From positions 1 to 64,000 of the forward strand of contig NZ_QVNU01000005.1 of the NCBI RefSeq assembly GCF_003545715.1: 64,000 bases of DNA, read 5' to 3'. A model generated the notes under the pieces. It searched no databases. It was not told the DNA's origin and saw only the letters and a program-made list of their open reading frames with translations. A program made the position numbers and the translations under genes. The first letter of the stretch is position 1; each line of letters opens with the position of its first letter. This stretch comes from Taibaiella koreensis (GTDB lineage Bacteria > Bacteroidota > Bacteroidia > Chitinophagales > Chitinophagaceae). Shown one piece after another: positions 1-8,448 of the stretch.

Positions 1-2713
1 AGGTTACGGCAAAGTAGGTCTCTACGCTGATCTTAAGGTTGTCCTGGTTGGCCAGCACCAGCGTGAGCCGCCGTAGCTCGGGCAGGTTCAGTGGCGGCGG
101 GGTAAACCGGGGATGGAAGCCGCCCACCGACAGCAGGAAGGCCGGCTTGTCGCCCCAGTACAGCCGTAGCGCCATATCCCCGAACAGGCCGAAGGTCAGG
201 ATCTGGGAGTCGTACAACGAGGCGTCGAACGACAGGTATTTGTTGGTAAAGTCGATAATGCCCAGGAAGTTCACCTGGATCTTCACGATGGCATTGTCCT
301 TGCTCGGCAGCAGGGCTTTAATTACGCCCAGGATTGCCAGCCGGATGGGTTCTGGGAATTCCACAATAATCCCCAGCTCGATGGTGAGCAAAGTAGGCGT
401 ACCCCAGCCGATCTTGGCCATGGGGCCCATCAGGAACTGTCCCTTTTGTACCGGGAAGGCCTGGCCTATGTTACTGATAATGGTTTTGGCATTGCTGATA
501 ATGTCCTGCGGGAACAGGATATAATCCAGGGTATTATCGCGGATGCCGGTACGCAGCACATCGGGGTTCATCGTGCGGTGTAATCCCAGGATACCGCCCA
601 GCCCATTGAGCGTAAAGCCCATGCCCAACGGAATAGGACCAAAATCGACGGTAAGGATCACCAGCAGTGAATAACCGCTCTGCCCGGCCGGAAGCTTGGT
701 CGTGAGGATACCGATGGCATTGATACCGATCTTTTCCTTGAACGAGAGACTTAAGGCGCCCAGGTATTCGCCATCGCCGATATACAGGTAGCCGCCGCCG
801 CTGATCACATTGCTCTTGATCTGCACACCCACGCCTTGCGGCCCAATGAAATCAAGATCTACTTTGAAGGGACCGATATTGCCGCCGGTGGGGGCGCTCT
901 TTACCTGGATGCTCGCCCCAAACCCATCGACGCTGCCCAACAAGGGACCTACAGAAAAGCTGACGCCCTGCAGCAGCGCGTCGAAGTTCATGCCGGTATT
1001 ACCAGGCTCTGTGGTCACCACCAATTTCAGGTTGTCTACTTTGAACAACCCGCTCCCGATGTCGACATGCAACGGAAAAATAGCGGTGATACCACTATTG
1101 TTATCGCCTTCGATTACCGCACCGCTGGCCCATTCGATGTGGAAATCATATTCCAGCGTGGCGCCATCGGAGGTGAACAGGAAATGATCGATATCGAATT
1201 GCTTGGGGAAGATCTTGGTGAGCAGGGGCAGCTCGCGCTTCATAGTGAAATGCGCAGCAAATCCGATACGCCATACCGTATCTATACGGCCCAACTCGAG
1301 GCCGTTCAGCGTGATCAGCAGGTTATCGTTGTTGATCACCGGCAGCCCGCTGGTAGAAGGTACCATCACTTTGATCAAAAAGCCATCTTCGATCGTGATC
1401 TCGATATTGAGCGGATTGTATTGGAAGGAAGGAATGGTAAGGGTGCCGTGAACACTGCTGCCGGTAACACTGCCTTCGAAGAAGGTGATGTCGAAAGAGA
1501 CCAGCTCAATGGTAAGACCATTGACAAAGGTATATTGCAGGTTACCATTGCCTTCGATCCCTATAATGCCGGAAAAACCGGTCTCACTATCGATCACGAT
1601 ATTCCGCCCTGTAATAGCCGGATTGCCGCTGTTGCCCTCGAAGATGGAAGGCAGACCTATCTCCACCTCATCAATGGAAATCACATTATGGTACGCCGAC
1701 GTTGCGCCTTCCCCTTCCCTGCGGACCATACGATAACGGGCATTTTCAAAATGGATGGTCAACGGTGTATTGCCGATCTGAGCTTTGTCATGAGGTGGCC
1801 TGAAGTTGAGCTGGATATTGTCGTCAAAGCCTATCCGGCCCTCTCTTGAGTCGAAATAGACCTGGCCGGCATCGAAGATCAGCATGGTCTTTATGTTCTC
1901 ATCTTCTTCCACCTCATAGCCGCCGCTGCCATCGGGCTTCATGGGCAGCAATACGGAGCGGGGTATCTCCAACCCCAGGCTGAGCGCCACGGAAGCATAG
2001 AGGTAGGGAACAATCAGCTTCTTTACCTCTGATTCCAGGTCGGCATGCAGAAAAGAGTCGAAAAGGCCGGTGATGGAACCCCAGAAAGCCTCCAGGTCGG
2101 CGGTAAGGCCCAGTAGATAATCTTCGAAAATGATCTGGCGCAGCGACAGGCCGTTGGTTTCTAATGCTGTAATGATGGCGACCATTGCCGTTTCAGGATC
2201 GGGATCCAGCGGTAGCGGGATGCCTGCGCCCTGTGTATTGGCCTGGGTGGCAAAGGTTGTCAGAGGATCGGCGCCCCCGATCAGATTGGTTGCCAGCGTG
2301 CCCAGCAATTCCGTACCGTTGATGTTGAATATCTTCAGCACCAGGTTAAAGATGTTTTGCGGCGTAAAGCTGAACGAACCGGGATCGAACAGGTTGACAT
2401 ACTTTAATATCCCCAGGGAAAAATAAAACTGCAGGGGCAATATGGAAAGCGGCGAGCCCGGCGCCGGATCGGGATTGAACACCAGACGAAAGCCGCCGGT
2501 GCCCGGTATGTCCACGCCGGCGCTCTGTCCCAGCAGCAGCTCGATCTCCAGGCTGAAGGAGGCGCCGTCGGCGCTCCTGATGAGAATGAGGTTCTGGTAG
2601 TAAATGTTTGCCAAAACAGACGACAAGCCGTCGCCAAGAAAACGCAGGCTTTCGGGAAAATCATTTGCGGTGATAAGGTCGCCCAGGCTGGCATAAGTCT
2701 GGTATTGTGCCAT
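1..2713 (-). CDS. DUF6603-family large protein (3' end outside window)
   Basis: An open frame begins with ATG at 2713 and runs without a stop to the left edge, so 904 codons are visible and the C-terminus is missing. The N-terminus (MAQYQTYASLGDL) has no signal peptide. The rest is a long series of amphipathic beta-strand-like segments with many Gly-rich turns; stretches such as GFTLNGLGGILGLHRTMNP and the later PPPLNLPEL resemble DUF6603 proteins, a family of very large bacterial proteins of unknown function. It is the last visible gene of a packed minus-strand run, 63 bases after the MORN-type gene. Several plus-strand frames overlap it but show no protein-like composition. The family call is from recognition of the sequence style; function is unknown. 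Confidence 0.75.
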   Translation of the reverse strand, partial: MAQYQTYASLGDLITANDFPESLRFLGDGLSSVLANIYYQNLILIRSADGASFSLEIELLLGQSAGVDIPGTGGFRLVFNPDPAPGSPLSILPLQFYFSLGILKYVNLFDPGSFSFTPQNIFNLVLKIFNINGTELLGTLATNLIGGADPLTTFATQANTQGAGIPLPLDPDPETAMVAIITALETNGLSLRQIIFEDYLLGLTADLEAFWGSITGLFDSFLHADLESEVKKLIVPYLYASVALSLGLEIPRSVLLPMKPDGSGGYEVEEDENIKTMLIFDAGQVYFDSREGRIGFDDNIQLNFRPPHDKAQIGNTPLTIHFENARYRMVRREGEGATSAYHNVISIDEVEIGLPSIFEGNSGNPAITGRNIVIDSETGFSGIIGIEGNGNLQYTFVNGLTIELVSFDITFFEGSVTGSSVHGTLTIPSFQYNPLNIEITIEDGFLIKVMVPSTSGLPVINNDNLLITLNGLELGRIDTVWRIGFAAHFTMKRELPLLTKIFPKQFDIDHFLFTSDGATLEYDFHIEWASGAVIEGDNNSGITAIFPLHVDIGSGLFKVDNLKLVVTTEPGNTGMNFDALLQGVSFSVGPLLGSVDGFGASIQVKSAPTGGNIGPFKVDLDFIGPQGVGVQIKSNVISGGGYLYIGDGEYLGALSLSFKEKIGINAIGILTTKLPAGQSGYSLLVILTVDFGPIPLGMGFTLNGLGGILGLHRTMNPDVLRTGIRDNTLDYILFPQDIISNAKTIISNIGQAFPVQKGQFLMGPMAKIGWGTPTLLTIELGIIVEFPEPIRLAILGVIKALLPSKDNAIVKIQVNFLGIIDFTNKYLSFDASLYDSQILTFGLFGDMALRLYWGDKPAFLLSVGGFHPRFTPPPLNLPELRRLTLVLANQDNLKISVETYFAVT

Positions 2714-2776
2714 AATCCATAGTTTTATTCGGTTCTTGTTATTGGTACTTCTGCCTGCGGCCCCTTCTTCCGGTGA

Positions 2777-3529
2777 TTACGGCCTGCCTTTTTCTTCGGT
2801 CAGCAATATTCCCTTGTTATCGTAAACCCTCCAGGCGATAAGTTTATTTTGCTGCAGCAATATTTCAAATGTCCCGGCAGTAAAGCGATAGATGATCCAT
2901 CCGGCCTTCTTCCCCACGCCCTGCTCTTCCCCGAAGGTCCCTGGTGTACGATACGTTACCTGTGCTTTCGATCGTTTACCCCGGCTGTATTCCTCTTCTC
3001 TCACCATTACCCCTTCCAGCCAGTAGCTGCGCCGGGTAACCGCTCCGCTTTTATCAAAATTTTCGCCCAGCAACATCTGGTCATCTTTGTAATAAGCCCG
3101 CCCTTTCATCTTCTTATCAGGGGCAAACACTTTAAGCACGCCGTTCCTGCGCCCGTTTTTATAAGTCGTCGTCTCAACATCAATCCCATAAAACCGGGTC
3201 CACAGGCCCGTTTTTTTCCCTTTGCTGATCGTTCCTTTCAGCTCCAGGGTATCGTTCCTGTATATCTCGTATCGCCCGTCCGGTATGGTTTCCCTCAACT
3301 CGTAGCTGAACCCGTATTTAGCGCCCATATCTTCCCGGTGCGTCATGCGGACATATTGACTATCAGACGGTCGTACCAGTGTCAGCGGCTCGTTTCCGGC
3401 CTTGCTCCTGTCAAATGCCAGCCGGATAATCGTTTGGGCCTGGGTACAATAACCCTGCACTGCCAGCAGCAGCGTAAGCAGCACCGTGAGGCGCCTTCTA
3501 CTGCTATTGTGGCACACCGGTAACGCCAT
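2777..3529 (-). CDS. Secreted MORN-repeat (YwqK-like) protein
   Basis: The ATG at 3529 gives 250 residues; a longer frame would need a TTG at 3550. The N-terminus has an Arg-rich n-region (SSRRR), a Leu/Val core and a likely signal-peptidase site near TQA-QT, so it is probably exported. Residues about 70-240 carry repeated G-x-Y/W-x-x-Y/F units (for example GRYEIYRND, GLWTRFYGID, GVLKVFAPD) typical of MORN_2/YwqK-type repeats. Such proteins are often labelled antitoxins, but that rests on context and I infer no function from it. The start lies 26 bases inside the upstream 625-residue gene, which suggests translational coupling. Confidence 0.75.
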   Translation of the reverse strand: MALPVCHNSSRRRLTVLLTLLLAVQGYCTQAQTIIRLAFDRSKAGNEPLTLVRPSDSQYVRMTHREDMGAKYGFSYELRETIPDGRYEIYRNDTLELKGTISKGKKTGLWTRFYGIDVETTTYKNGRRNGVLKVFAPDKKMKGRAYYKDDQMLLGENFDKSGAVTRRSYWLEGVMVREEEYSRGKRSKAQVTYRTPGTFGEEQGVGKKAGWIIYRFTAGTFEILLQQNKLIAWRVYDNKGILLTEEKGRP

Positions 3530-5381
3530 TATTGATGGTATTTTTGACAATGGTCAGCATCGTAAAGGTCTTGGCCCCGCTAAAATCTTCATTGCTTACT
3601 TCCTGCAGCATGGCGATATGAAAATGCCCTGTAGGCAAGGTATTCCGCTTCTCTTTACGCAGCCTGGCCACTCGGTAGAATATCTCGTTGGACAAATAGT
3701 TGCTCCCGGAACCGGCTTCCATCTTCCGGCCTGCTTCCGGCGCCTGGCCCGGAACGGATCCGTCCCGCTCCTCGCCGAATGTATACGCATACTTCCAGTA
3801 ATAGGCTGCCGGCGGCAGCTCAAAGGCGGGCGGCAATGTAGTAATGATCCATTCCAGGTTCGGATCGGAGATGGGGATCGCACGGCTGTACTGCAGCCTG
3901 GTGAAGCCCTGGTTATCCGACGAGCCGCCACGGGTTACGGTGGCATACTTATCGATGTTGTATTCGTTCGGCAACGACTGGCTCACGGTAATGATCGCCT
4001 GCACCTTATCGATCCAGGGTCCTATATACCGTTCAACAATACCCAGTCCCGAACCTTCCCGGGGATCGGAGCTGCCGTCGAAATCTTCGTAGCGTACCGG
4101 TGCGATAACGGTCTGTATATATGCCTGCCCGTTCGCCGTGGTGGTACCATGCAGGTTCAGCGCTACACAGCCCGAAGGATTGCTCTGCCTCCGGTTGTTG
4201 TCCAGCTGGAACGGATCGAAGCCGGTCACCAATATCTTCTTTTTACCGGCGGCCGCTGTAAAGTCAACACCAAGATAGTTACGGCTGGACTCTTCAAACT
4301 GCAGCAGCAGGCGCTTCACCAGCTTATCTTCCGGCAGGTAGCCGAAGCCCTGCATCTTCTCCTTGAACTTAACGCTCATTTTGATCCGTGCCCAGTAGAA
4401 AGGGCGATCGTCCAGGTCTTCGTGACCGGAGCCCGCATCAGCTTTTGACTTGGCCACTGCCGTATCAAACAAAGCCTTGCCCTGCGTTTTTACCAGGTTC
4501 AATGCATTGGTATACAGATTGGCGTCGTCGGCCAGAGGAGTCAGACCATTTTCAAAAGCCGTCACGACCGTTTTCATCGCTACGCTCATGGCTTTGGGCA
4601 GATCAAGGAAATACTCCTCCAGGCTCTTGCCACCGGTCTTACGGCTTACGCTCATATTTTCCTCGTAGTTGCGCTGGTAAGGTCCCACCACGATGTCGTT
4701 CAGCGTCTTGAATTCTTTGCTGCTCCAACATAGCTTGTCGGTGCTGTACACATAGATCGCAGTGGCCGGGGCGACGGTTTCCTCATGCCCGTTCTTCCCT
4801 TTGCCGGTGATCACCAGGCGGCATTTGTAGTAGGTGGTAAAATTCTTGTCTACATCTGTTCCCCCGCCATAATCCCTTTCAGGGACCAGGCTGATATAGC
4901 GACGGGTGCCGGGGGCAAAATTGGCGTGGGTGAGGGCCGCGAGTGTTGTATACTGGTCATTTTTAAGGCAAAGCAGGAAGGTGCGGTAACCGTAAGCGGT
5001 CCTGATATCCGGCGCGTTGATATAGCCTACCCTGAAGGTTGCCGGCTGCGTAACGCCCACGCCTGCCAACCTGCTGCTGCCGATATTCAGGCCTTTGGCC
5101 TTAAACGGCATATTGCTGAACAGCCCCAGGTTTTTCAGGCCGCTGCTGAGCGGGTAGGCAACCTTACCGCTATCCATGGTCTCAATATCCTTACCTTCTG
5201 CATACAGGATAATATCGTCGGTGTTCTGCACATAGCTCACCGTAACCGTATACCCGAAGGGCGTCTCCGTGCCCGGTACGGTACCCGATACATATCCGTT
5301 CTGCGACAGGTTCCCGGGCTTCTGATCATTGTTGGTCTTCGCCGGAAGCGGGCCAAAGCAATCTTTCAAAGTAAATGCCAT
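3504..5381 (-). CDS. Large protein with C-terminal peptidase C15 (pyroglutamyl-peptidase)-like domain, Cys replaced by Ser
   Basis: This 625-residue protein starts at ATG 5381 and has no signal peptide. Residues 1 to about 370 are beta-rich and not recognised. From residue 380 the sequence follows pyrrolidone-carboxylate peptidase: KKILVTGFDPF (381-391), NPSG (401-404), a central VSQSLPNEYNIDKYA block, NYLSNEIFYR (561-570) and GHFHIA (585-590). In true family members the YLCN motif holds the nucleophilic Cys; here it is Ser564. The partner His is kept (His588), and the usual Glu appears replaced by Asp477. It may be a pseudoenzyme, a binding module or a serine variant. It lies 15 bases after the 268-residue secreted protein and overlaps the MORN gene. 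Confidence 0.7.
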   Translation of the reverse strand: MAFTLKDCFGPLPAKTNNDQKPGNLSQNGYVSGTVPGTETPFGYTVTVSYVQNTDDIILYAEGKDIETMDSGKVAYPLSSGLKNLGLFSNMPFKAKGLNIGSSRLAGVGVTQPATFRVGYINAPDIRTAYGYRTFLLCLKNDQYTTLAALTHANFAPGTRRYISLVPERDYGGGTDVDKNFTTYYKCRLVITGKGKNGHEETVAPATAIYVYSTDKLCWSSKEFKTLNDIVVGPYQRNYEENMSVSRKTGGKSLEEYFLDLPKAMSVAMKTVVTAFENGLTPLADDANLYTNALNLVKTQGKALFDTAVAKSKADAGSGHEDLDDRPFYWARIKMSVKFKEKMQGFGYLPEDKLVKRLLLQFEESSRNYLGVDFTAAAGKKKILVTGFDPFQLDNNRRQSNPSGCVALNLHGTTTANGQAYIQTVIAPVRYEDFDGSSDPREGSGLGIVERYIGPWIDKVQAIITVSQSLPNEYNIDKYATVTRGGSSDNQGFTRLQYSRAIPISDPNLEWIITTLPPAFELPPAAYYWKYAYTFGEERDGSVPGQAPEAGRKMEAGSGSNYLSNEIFYRVARLRKEKRNTLPTGHFHIAMLQEVSNEDFSGAKTFTMLTIVKNTINNGVTGVPQ

Positions 5382-5396
5382 AATGTTTTCAATGGT

Positions 5397-6203
5397 TTAG
5401 TCGCATACTGTTGCCGGTAGCTTAAAAAGGAAATACCGGATATATCCGAAGCGGTTAACGATACACCATACGCGTTCTTCATCGGAAACCTGGCGTATGG
5501 TCTTATCATAAAAATTATCTACCACGCAGCCCTCAGCAGTAACCGGGTAAGGCAGCTTTAGTTTACTATCCAGGAAGGCCCGGAACCGCGATAGAAAAGC
5601 CACCGTGCGGTCGTTGCTATCGCAGCCTGCATAGGAGATCCGGCTAATGACCGGCTGCTGCAGCGGCGCTACGGCATAGCTGATGCCACGCACACAGCGC
5701 AGCTGCCCGCAATCTTCCGGATATTGCTCCCCGAAACGCGCCACATACAGCTTCAGGGTATCGTTCCAGACATCTGTATTGGCCGGTGTAAGGCGGATCA
5801 GCGGTGGTTGTTTTGCCGCTATACCGTCAAAGGAAGTACGCTCATTTATCCGTATGCTCGTCCTGCCCTCCCTGCAAAGCGCCGGCGCCACGGCCTGCTC
5901 CAGGAAATGCTTCAGCACAGCAGCAACGGTATCCGAGAGGTGCTTGTCTTTTCCCTGTCGCTGTACGGTTACCGTCATTGCTCCGTTGCGCCCGCCATAA
6001 GCGATCACAAAGCCGAAGCTCCGCCGCTGCATCAGCGCCAGTTGTTCCTTTCCGAAAAAACGGACAATACCTTCCTTTAACGCCTCCCGGTTTTGTTGCG
6101 CACACTGCTCTGCCGCCCGGCTTACGACAGCCGGCGATGCCATGCACCACAGCAGCAGGCTATTCTTTGTAAGCCTGCTCAATACCGTAAGGATTCTGCT
6201 CAT
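5397..6203 (-). CDS. Secreted cysteine-rich protein of unknown function
   Basis: The 268-residue product starts at ATG 6203, which lies 44 bases inside the end of the upstream 596-residue gene. Residues 1-30 look like a signal peptide (basic start, hydrophobic SLLLWCMASPAVV, likely cleavage near SRA-AEQ). The mature part has about eight Cys, including a CGQLRC pair and a Cys second from the end, which fits disulfide bonding outside the cytoplasm. I do not recognise a domain. It is placed between two large proteins without signal peptides, and its close spacing and overlap suggest one transcript. Confidence 0.65.
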   Translation of the reverse strand: MSRILTVLSRLTKNSLLLWCMASPAVVSRAAEQCAQQNREALKEGIVRFFGKEQLALMQRRSFGFVIAYGGRNGAMTVTVQRQGKDKHLSDTVAAVLKHFLEQAVAPALCREGRTSIRINERTSFDGIAAKQPPLIRLTPANTDVWNDTLKLYVARFGEQYPEDCGQLRCVRGISYAVAPLQQPVISRISYAGCDSNDRTVAFLSRFRAFLDSKLKLPYPVTAEGCVVDNFYDKTIRQVSDEERVWCIVNRFGYIRYFLFKLPATVCD

Positions 6204-7950
6204 TTTTCACTTTATAGGTCGTATGCTCTGTATTCTGAAATGCTATACTGAAGGCATCGGCTTCCTGCCGGTACTTGATCCTGAAATTATCCGATTGAAT
6301 ATCGGACAACTCGGGTATAGGTGAGTAAGTAAGGTTCATAAAATCATACATATCATGAACAGCCGTCGGCACACCGCCGATGCCCTGCCCCACCTGCAGC
6401 AGCACGATGCAATTGAATACCTTGGCTTCGAACTCCAGGTTGACCAGTTTATCTTTTTCATACACCGTTTCCAATACCAGGTTCTGGTAGGCATGGAAGA
6501 ACTCCTCGATCACGGCATAGTCGTCTATGCTTTCGTCCCTGTATTCGATGTCGCCGCCATTAAGCCCCGGGCGGAACAAGCCTTCTGAGTTGATCGCGGG
6601 ATTTACGCTGACGGGGAACTGCTGCATACGGTCCAGCTTGCTCATTACCGCATCGAACAGCGGACTGCCGCTGCGCAAAGCTTGTATCCGGCTGATGAGA
6701 CCGGCGGGCAGCGCCGTCAGATCGATACCCACCTGTTGCTTGTAATAATAATTGAGCCGGATATAGCAGGGCACATTGGCCTTGCTGCCGCCGGTGGCAA
6801 CATTTGGAAAGCTCAGGCGCAGCTCGCGCATCCAATTGGCATCGGCCGGATCCTTTAATTCGGCGGCATGCAGAAAAGCGCTTTCTTTCGCCCCATCCAG
6901 CAGCGACGGGACCGGGATATGCAGCAAAGGCTGCTTGTCCGACGCCATGGTGCGCAAGCGCAGCCGCAACGTATTGGAAGCACCTGCGGCACTTTGTGCA
7001 GCCGTATACCAGGTCAGCGGCCAGGATTGGGTATCATAAGATGCTTCGGTCAAAGGATCGGTAGTTCCTTGTGCTACTTTGATCACGCCTGCCGGCGGGT
7101 TGGCGAAGTTGCCATCGTAATTGTAGCTGTTGCCATTATCGTCCCTCAGGTCAAGGTATACCCTGTTCAGGTTAAGGTTGAAGCGGCTCAGGATATTGTT
7201 GTACAGGTTGGCCCCCGTCTCTTTTACGGGCCCGCCACCCTGCCGCCGGGAAACGCCCTGGTCGTAGAAAAGTCCGTAGAAAGCTGCCGGGTCTATAAAA
7301 TAGTGTATGTCTTCCCTGGCAGGTTTCTTATCGCCGGCTGGCAGGCTGCCCACATCAATCACCGTATCGCCCTGTCTCAGGAAAGCCAGGTCGTTAAAAG
7401 CATGGGCCTGGCTCAGCACGATCTCGAAGCCGCCACCATTGGCAAAGTTCCCTATCCACTCTCCTTCAAGCAGCTGATAGACCTTCAGTGTTTCCCGGTT
7501 GTCGAAAATATCGTTCAGCAGGGTGTTGCCCGCCAGGTTGCCGAAACCGATCGCTTCGGGTGTAGGCATTGGTTTTGCCGGTGGGTTGGCGCTGTTGCCG
7601 GCATTGAAGCGGGTAACGAAGCGGGTTAGCAGCTCTGTACCAGCTCCTGCATTAATGGTCTCGCTCCCAGGGCTACCACTGAGAAAGCTGCCTTTGTTCA
7701 GCCCCCGGTATATAAAATACTGCACTTTCAGCGACCCGAAGAAGACGTCAAAATTGGGCTTCAGGGCCAGGTTGACCCTGGTGGCATCTGTCGCCTGCTG
7801 CTGGACAATAAAATTACCCCGGAGCACGCCATAGGCCTTATTGGCGCTGCCAAACTGGAACTTTGACGTGATCCGGAACTGGTCGGTAGTCAGGGGACCA
7901 AAGCCATCGGTTTGGATAACGGTAGTATCCGTATCGGTAAAGAAATGCAT
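6160..7950 (-). CDS. Large protein with degenerate zincin-like motif (EEFFH), unknown function
   Basis: This 596-residue protein starts at ATG 7950 and has no signal peptide. Most of it is beta-rich with Gly/Asn/Pro-rich loops and is not recognised. Near the C-terminus IEEFFHAYQN (481-490) followed by NLEFEAKVF (504-512) resembles the HExxHxxQ...E layout of Bacteroidota metallopeptidase-like proteins. The first zinc His is Glu482, so a classical zinc site is unlikely unless other residues take over. It is the first intact gene of the minus-strand run; its end overlaps the start of the 268-residue secreted gene. Confidence 0.65.
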   Translation of the reverse strand: MHFFTDTDTTVIQTDGFGPLTTDQFRITSKFQFGSANKAYGVLRGNFIVQQQATDATRVNLALKPNFDVFFGSLKVQYFIYRGLNKGSFLSGSPGSETINAGAGTELLTRFVTRFNAGNSANPPAKPMPTPEAIGFGNLAGNTLLNDIFDNRETLKVYQLLEGEWIGNFANGGGFEIVLSQAHAFNDLAFLRQGDTVIDVGSLPAGDKKPAREDIHYFIDPAAFYGLFYDQGVSRRQGGGPVKETGANLYNNILSRFNLNLNRVYLDLRDDNGNSYNYDGNFANPPAGVIKVAQGTTDPLTEASYDTQSWPLTWYTAAQSAAGASNTLRLRLRTMASDKQPLLHIPVPSLLDGAKESAFLHAAELKDPADANWMRELRLSFPNVATGGSKANVPCYIRLNYYYKQQVGIDLTALPAGLISRIQALRSGSPLFDAVMSKLDRMQQFPVSVNPAINSEGLFRPGLNGGDIEYRDESIDDYAVIEEFFHAYQNLVLETVYEKDKLVNLEFEAKVFNCIVLLQVGQGIGGVPTAVHDMYDFMNLTYSPIPELSDIQSDNFRIKYRQEADAFSIAFQNTEHTTYKVKNEQNPYGIEQAYKE

Positions 7951-7967
7951 AGTGATTGGTGGTAAGA

Positions 7968-8348
7968 TTAAAAACGCCTGCCTGCCTCCGGGATCATCGG
8001 GATATTTCCTTTATACGGCGCTACCGGATTCAGCTGCCTGGTAAAGTTCTCGAATACTCCTGTTACCACATTCAGGAAAAAGCCAGCAATCTTCCAGGCT
8101 TTTACCTGTTAAATCTCCCGTAAGGCTTACTGTCCACCAGCCTTCTCTTAAAGACCATTTGCGGCAGAGAATCCATAAAAAGGGTAAAAGGGACGACGGG
8201 CAAAAACGCTCGCAATAAAATCCCAGTCTTCGGGAACATATTTCAAGCATTTTTTCGTTACCAAATAATAACACCAGGATACCCATGCCCCAAACCCGGA
8301 AATAAAGCCGCACCTGCGGGAAACAAATATTGGCCCAATACGAAACAC
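7968..8348 (-). pseudogene. Possible decayed or frameshifted small gene
   Basis: One minus-strand frame reads as protein from 8348 (KKCLKYVPEDWDF, ARRPFYPFYGFSAANGL), is broken by three stops between about 8150 and 8105, then reads convincingly again as AWKIAGFFLNVVTGVFENF and NPVAPYKGNIPMIPEAG to a TAA at 7968-7970. A neighbouring frame covers the gap with KWSLREGWWTVSLTGDLTGK. The final 45 codons use bases as the neighbouring genes do. This looks like a gene hit by two frame changes, or a short intact gene starting at an internal GTG. It ends 17 bases before the 596-residue gene, so it could once have headed that operon. The evidence is reading-frame quality only. Confidence 0.35.
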
Positions 8349-8393
8349 AGAAAAACATCATAAATTATAGAAAACAACCAATAGTTTATTCCG

Positions 8394-8425
8394 TTTGTAA
8401 TTTTTTAAATAAAGTCTTATTTTCA
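8394..8425 (+). promoter_or_regulatory. Probable promoter of the response regulator at 8449
   Basis: TTTG at 8394-8397 and TATTTTCA at 8418-8425 are 20 bases apart, close to the Bacteroidota promoter form (TTTG, 19-21 bases, TAnnTTTG), although the second element matches only in part. The surrounding 100 bases are AT-rich and probably also hold the promoter of the divergent minus-strand cluster. Confidence 0.4.
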
Positions 8426-8448
8426 TAGAACCCAAACCCTAAAACACC

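Noticed and set aside
836-1849. Long plus-strand open frame of 337 codons
   Set aside because: It lies opposite the uninterrupted 904-codon DUF6603 frame, which has far better protein-like composition, and it shows no domain or start context.
8011-8361. Minus-strand frame of 116 codons taken as a gene
   Set aside because: Only its middle (KWSLREGWWTVSLTGDLTG) looks like protein; both ends read better in another frame, so I describe it as part of a decayed gene.
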